In this document: positions 60,762-64,000 of the stretch, piece after piece
Position numbering within the stretch: the stretch's first letter is position 1
How the letters are laid out: each line of letters begins with the position of its first letter
Source: CAMFTQ01 sp051881615
GTDB lineage: Bacteria > Bacillota > Clostridia > Oscillospirales > Acutalibacteraceae
Length of the DNA: 64,000 nucleotides
Assembly (NCBI GenBank): GCA_051881615.1
Contig: JBJEQF010000029.1
Coordinates: 32,168 to 96,167 of the forward strand
Direction of reading: 5' to 3'
Notes under the pieces: generated by a model
Databases searched by the model: none
The model's input: only the letters and a program-made list of their open reading frames with translations
What the model was told of the DNA's origin: nothing
Translations under genes and position numbers: made by a program

Positions 60762-61730
60762 TCAAATAGTGTTTTTATTCACAAGGCTCCAATAATGCTG
60801 GCCTTGAGCTGTTAACTTGCAGGACTTGCGATTAATTGCCGCATAATACATATGTTCCTCACCCACAGGAACAACTAAATTAAGTTTTACATATCGTTGC
60901 AGAACGGAAAAGATTTCTTCGTTTGCCTTATTTACTTCTTGTGTGTCTGCCTCGTGTTTATCATGTTCAAAAGTCGGATCTAACGCAAGCTCATCATACG
61001 GATTTGGAAAAATCTCTGTCAATCTCCTCAGCTCTGCTATTTGAATAGGCGGCATATTTTTTCTAAGAGAAACAAAGTTTTTAATATTAGCTTTAAAAAC
61101 AGGGCGTTGCTCCCATGCACCGAGAGAACGATCAATATACGAGTAAATGCTACCAGGCGATACTTCACCAAGTAAGTTCATTGCACCACCATAGAGAGCT
61201 TCAACAAGTAGTGAAGTAAATACTCCATGCCCGTTTTTCTCTGTTGCGTATTCGCTATCACCACATGCAGCCAAAATTGTCGTGCCATCTTTCAGCAACG
61301 AATAATTCGGCATCTCACTAGGCGTGGCAATTGCACCACTAAAACAACTATCAAGAATTACTACTTTGTTTTGAGCTTTGGAACGAGCAACAATTCCCAT
61401 AATGTCATTTAGGGATAGCCCGTCATCCGCTCGGCTGATTTCACTTGTGCAAAGATAACCGCCAGATGTATCAAACGATCCGTGCCCGGAATAATAAAAC
61501 ACAGCGATTTCTGTTTCACTCTTAAATAAATCTTCAATTGCGTCTTTTAGTTGACCTCGTGAAATATACGATGCTTCACTTGTAGCACATAAAAGTTTAA
61601 CATCAAAATTTAGTGTTCCATCTCCATTTCGTTCCAAAGCGGATTTCACAGAGTTTGCGTCATTAACACATCCATGTAAATCAGTTACATTTTGATAGCT
61701 ATCAATTCCCACACATAAGGCTTTTCGCAT
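60762..61730 (-). CDS. Caspase-like protease (peptidase C14 family), probable TIR-activated effector
   Basis: 322 residues, AGGAGG before the ATG. The caspase-hemoglobinase domain spans ~1-225: RKALCVGIDSYQNVTDLHGC, catalytic His83 in FYYSGHGSFD, catalytic Cys129 in VILDSCFSG, and the later GDSEYATEKNGHGVFTSLLV. A linker with PYDELALDPTFE and a ~75-residue C-terminal domain of unknown type (~255-322) follow, which could carry the ligand or dimer site. It is intact by motif. It is the first gene of the pair with the TIR-like gene. It resembles bacterial caspases of TIR-caspase (type IV Thoeris) defence systems. Confidence 0.9.
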   Translation of the reverse strand: MRKALCVGIDSYQNVTDLHGCVNDANSVKSALERNGDGTLNFDVKLLCATSEASYISRGQLKDAIEDLFKSETEIAVFYYSGHGSFDTSGGYLCTSEISRADDGLSLNDIMGIVARSKAQNKVVILDSCFSGAIATPSEMPNYSLLKDGTTILAACGDSEYATEKNGHGVFTSLLVEALYGGAMNLLGEVSPGSIYSYIDRSLGAWEQRPVFKANIKNFVSLRKNMPPIQIAELRRLTEIFPNPYDELALDPTFEHDKHEADTQEVNKANEEIFSVLQRYVKLNLVVPVGEEHMYYAAINRKSCKLTAQGQHYWSLVNKNTI

Positions 61731-61781
61731 ATTTTTCCTCCTAACTTAAAAAATCTATTGTGATAAATCTTTTTGTTTATT

Positions 61782-61967
61782 TTACAAATCCTTATAGCTT
61801 CCAAATCCCAGTATGTAAGCCGCCATGGCTATCGCCAAATCTTCGGATTCAATATCCTGTTTTGCTGCCAGCTCTATCAGTTCATCAATGACGTTATCGT
61901 GAGGAACAATAGTGCCTTCCCGTTCTTTTACTGCTTTCTCAATAACAGAGGGAAGAACCATACACAT
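61782..61967 (-). CDS. Small unknown ORF upstream of the caspase gene
   Basis: Up to 61 residues, ending LAIAMAAYILGFGSYKDL, mostly helical and acidic. The frame is open 8 codons further upstream without a better start, and no clear ribosome site is seen. It ends 51 bp before the caspase gene on the same strand and begins 48 bp after the HxlR gene. It may be a real small gene, part of the caspase transcript, or the tail of a lost gene. No family is recognised. Confidence 0.35.
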   Translation of the reverse strand: MCMVLPSVIEKAVKEREGTIVPHDNVIDELIELAAKQDIESEDLAIAMAAYILGFGSYKDL

Positions 61968-62015
61968 TTGACAAAACGAATCATCTTGTCATAATTCCTG
62001 TTGTCACGCAAGGGT

Positions 62016-62351
62016 TTACTTGCCTGATATACTGCTCTTATATCCTTCGCCCCAGTTCCACATAGCATCGAGTATTGGTTTAAGGCTTTGTCCTAATTCT
62101 GTCAAAGAGTATTCTACTCTCGGCGGAACTTCAGCATATACTTTTCGATTAACGAGTCCGTTTTCTTCCATATCACGAAGCTGAGCAGTCAAAACCTTTT
62201 GAGATACGCTGCCGATTGATTTTTTCAGCTCTCCGAAACGCTTTGTTCCCGGTAACAAGTCTCGGAGTATTAAAACCTTCCATTTATCGCCGATTAAGGT
62301 AAGCGTTGTTTCAACCGGGCAAGCCGGCAATTCTTTTAATTTGTCGCTCAT
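62016..62351 (-). CDS. HxlR-family transcriptional regulator
   Basis: 111 residues. The winged helix has the typical sequence LIGDKWKVLILRDLLPGTKR, FGELKKSIGSVSQKVLTAQL and RVEYSLTELGQSLKPIL. A conserved cysteine near the N-terminus (Cys11 in PACPVE) is used for redox or aldehyde sensing in several members. It is divergent from the NTF2-like gene and probably controls it through the palindromes at 62503-62543. Confidence 0.92.
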   Translation of the reverse strand: MSDKLKELPACPVETTLTLIGDKWKVLILRDLLPGTKRFGELKKSIGSVSQKVLTAQLRDMEENGLVNRKVYAEVPPRVEYSLTELGQSLKPILDAMWNWGEGYKSSISGK

Positions 62352-62393
62352 AATAAAGCCTCACAATAGTTTCTATTTGTTCCTAACGATTAA

Positions 62394-62423
62394 ATTATAC
62401 CATACATCTAATATCGAAATCAA
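62394..62423 (-). promoter_or_regulatory. Promoter of the HxlR gene
   Basis: On the minus strand TATAAT (reverse complement ATTATA at 62394-62399) lies 18 bp after TTGATT, about 43 bp before the start codon. Confidence 0.5.
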
Positions 62424-62502
62424 GTGTTTCTCAAAAATATAAAAAATTTCAAAAAAATTTTTTAAGCTCGAAAATGGCTGAAATCCCTTTGTTTACACAT
62501 TT

Positions 62503-62543
62503 GTTTCCTCCCGGTAACCGTCCATTAGTTCCCTTTTGGTAAC
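62503..62543. promoter_or_regulatory. Pair of 16-bp palindromes, probable HxlR operators
   Basis: GTTTCCTCCCGGTAAC (62503-62518) and GTTCCCTTTTGGTAAC (62528-62543) share the form GTTnCC-N4-GGTAAC, centre to centre 25 bp apart. They lie just upstream of the -35 box of the NTF2-like gene in the divergent region. Confidence 0.6.
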
Positions 62544-62565
62544 TACACCACAATATTGTGCTTAC

Positions 62566-62594
62566 TTTACAACGGGTACTGTCGCAAATATAAT
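62566..62594 (+). promoter_or_regulatory. Sigma-A promoter of the NTF2-like gene
   Basis: TTTACA (62566-62571) and TATAAT (62589-62594) separated by 17 bp. Confidence 0.8.
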
Positions 62595-62659
62595 ATAGTC
62601 AAGAGCTACGGAGAACGGCCGCTGCGAAGCTCGAAGCAAATCCAAAGGAGGAATCTAAA

Positions 62660-63433
62660 ATGACAAACACACAGAAAGCACTTGAGCTTATCAACACATT
62701 CGCAACCGGTGACACCGAGAAAGCAACCGAACTCCTTGCAGAAGGCTACATTCAGCACAACCTTGCATACGGAACAGGGCGTGACGCCTTTGTCGGTTCA
62801 GTTGCATATCTTGCTTCCGCTCCGGTTAAGACAACCGTAAATAATATCCGTGCCTTTGAGGACGGCGACAAGGTTTTCTTGCAGACCGTTTACAATTTTG
62901 CAGGTGCGGGTGAACAGGTTGCTTTTGACATCTTCCGCTTTGATGAAAACGGTAAGATTGCAGAGCATTGGGATAACCTTGCCGCAAAAGCAGAACCGAA
63001 TCCGTCCGGTAGAACACAGATTGACGGAACTTTGGTAATCAAAAACCTTGACAAAACCGAAGCAAACCGTGAGGTCGTAAAGAACTTCCTTTACGATGTT
63101 ATGCAGGGCAATCGCCCGGAGAAAACACCCGATTATTTTAACGGTGATACCTACCTTCAGCATAACACAGGAATCGCAGACGGTTTATCCGGTTTAGGTG
63201 CTGCACTCGCCGCTCTTGCAGAGCAAAATATTCAGATGATTTACACTACCGTTCATCAGGTGCTTGCACAGGGCAATTTCGTACTCGCAGTCAGCGAAGG
63301 AACCTTCGGCGGTGCTCCTACCTCTTACTATGACCTTTGGAGAGTTGAGGACGGTAAGATTACAGAGCATTGGGATGTAATGGAAACGATTGCGGATAAA
63401 TCCGCTTGGCAGAATCAGAACGGCAAGTTCTAA
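62660..63433 (+). CDS. Tandem SnoaL/NTF2-like protein
   Basis: 257 residues with AAAGGAGG upstream of the ATG. It holds two NTF2-like domains (~1-125 and ~130-257) that are copies of each other: YIQHN and FDENGKIAEHWD in the first match YLQHN and VEDGKITEHWD in the second. Members are small-molecule binding or isomerase-type proteins; the ligand is unknown. It is divergent from an HxlR regulator, followed by a flavin-type oxidase gene, suggesting a response to a reactive compound. Confidence 0.85.
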   Translation: MTNTQKALELINTFATGDTEKATELLAEGYIQHNLAYGTGRDAFVGSVAYLASAPVKTTVNNIRAFEDGDKVFLQTVYNFAGAGEQVAFDIFRFDENGKIAEHWDNLAAKAEPNPSGRTQIDGTLVIKNLDKTEANREVVKNFLYDVMQGNRPEKTPDYFNGDTYLQHNTGIADGLSGLGAALAALAEQNIQMIYTTVHQVLAQGNFVLAVSEGTFGGAPTSYYDLWRVEDGKITEHWDVMETIADKSAWQNQNGKF

Positions 63434-63446
63434 ACTATCAGCAATT

Positions 63447-63482
63447 GAAAGCCACGTAAACGGTTTGTTTTGCGTGGCTTTC
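63447..63482 (+). terminator. Hairpin between the NTF2-like gene and the next gene
   Basis: Perfect 10-bp stem GAAAGCCACG / CGTGGCTTTC with a 16-nt loop. There is no T run after it, so it may only dampen readthrough into the following gene. Confidence 0.5.
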
Positions 63483-63506
63483 CCTACCATAACGAGGAGG
63501 TATGCA

Positions 63507-64000
63507 ATGAACTACCTGAAATATCTTGTTGAAGAAATACATACTACCGTAATGGCAACGGTAGATAAAAACGGACTGCCGGTGACCTGTGCTATTGACA
63601 TGATGGACTGTGATGAAACCGGACTTTATTTTTTAACGGCAAAGGGTAAGACCCTTTACGACCGATTAAAACAAAAAGGGTATGTTGCTTTGACCGGAAT
63701 GAAAGGCAGCGACACATTATCCTGCGTTGCTGTTTCTGTCAGCGGTAAGGTCAAAGAAATCGGCAGCGAACCGCTTGACAGACTGTTTGAGAAAAACAGT
63801 TATATGAAAGAAATCTATCCGACAAAAGAGTCACGCAAGGCTCTTACAGTATTTCGCATTTATGAGGGAAACGGCGAATGGTTCGACCTTTCCAAAAAGC
63901 CCATTGAACGAGCTTCTTTCACTTTTGGGAACGGGCAAAAGATAAATGAGGGCTATGAAATTAGCGATAACTGCGTCGGCTGTAAAGCGTGTGAAGCAGT
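63507..64000 (+). CDS. Pyridoxamine-5'-phosphate-oxidase-like protein with C-terminal Fe-S motif (partial)
   Basis: From the ATG at 63507, with GAGGAGG upstream, the frame is open to the window end (164 codons). The first ~125 residues are a split-barrel flavin-binding domain (TTVMATVDKNGLPVTCAIDM; YFLTAKGKTLYDRLKQKGYV). At the edge a ferredoxin-type motif begins (CVGCKACEA). Such fusions are found in anaerobes as small flavin/Fe-S redox proteins. It follows the NTF2-like gene and probably shares its control. Confidence 0.85.
   Translation, partial: MNYLKYLVEEIHTTVMATVDKNGLPVTCAIDMMDCDETGLYFLTAKGKTLYDRLKQKGYVALTGMKGSDTLSCVAVSVSGKVKEIGSEPLDRLFEKNSYMKEIYPTKESRKALTVFRIYEGNGEWFDLSKKPIERASFTFGNGQKINEGYEISDNCVGCKACEA

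Overview
The window comes from a spore-forming, anaerobic member of the Clostridia, most likely the Ruminococcaceae/Oscillospiraceae. The evidence is dockerin-type repeats at the left edge, the yabM-yabN-hup-yabO-yabP-yabQ-divIC-yabR cluster, a gerA-type germinant receptor operon, SpoIIM-like and WhiA proteins, a group-B-like [FeFe] hydrogenase, diaminopimelate dehydrogenase, and Firmicutes-type CIRCE and sigma-A promoters. The species cannot be fixed from sequence reading alone.

Layout. 1-657: a dockerin-like secreted protein running off the left edge and a dockerin remnant. 658-2680: groES-groEL with CIRCE. 2753-6796: an amino-acid-type ABC transporter (two substrate-binding proteins, permease, ATPase). 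6849-9039: AzlCD exporter and a 23S rRNA methyltransferase. 9132-14622: hpf and the sporulation/division cluster. 14651-33365: a long minus-strand housekeeping block (hemZ, MBL hydrolase, dtd, relA, recJ, recN, argR, nadK, tlyA, dxs, ispA, xseB, whiA, rapZ, murB, PHP phosphatase, hprK). 33522-37744: germination operon and a divergent DUF421/DUF4363 pair. 37822-45098: membrane proteins, proC, an unusual secreted lysozyme, a J-domain protein and a DUF5685 protein. 45270-57253: HAD and alkaline phosphatases, a Cys-rich unknown, pcrA, DUF1015, one tRNA(CAU), hydrogenase, cysK, nfo, ddh. 57254-64000: an accessory region with blaI/blaR1, a caspase plus TIR pair, HxlR, a tandem NTF2-like protein and a flavin/Fe-S protein running off the right edge.

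Most interesting content. (1) A two-gene operon at 60365-61730 encodes a caspase-like protease with an intact His/Cys dyad and a small stand-alone TIR-like protein. This is the composition of TIR-caspase (type IV Thoeris-like) anti-phage signalling. (2) The neighbouring blaI-blaR1 segment lies between two direct copies of a 13-bp sequence matching the 3' end of guaA, inside a longer diverged repeat, suggesting remnants of an integrative element; its BlaR1 is split by one in-frame stop. (3) A five-heptad repeat (ATTCATT-like units) occurs once in each of the four convergent gene junctions of the window and was noticed nowhere else. (4) The secreted lysozyme appears to carry an SH3 domain inserted inside its GH24 catalytic domain. 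(5) The GerC-type lipoprotein consists only of the N-terminal half.

All calls are from reading the sequence; no database search was run.
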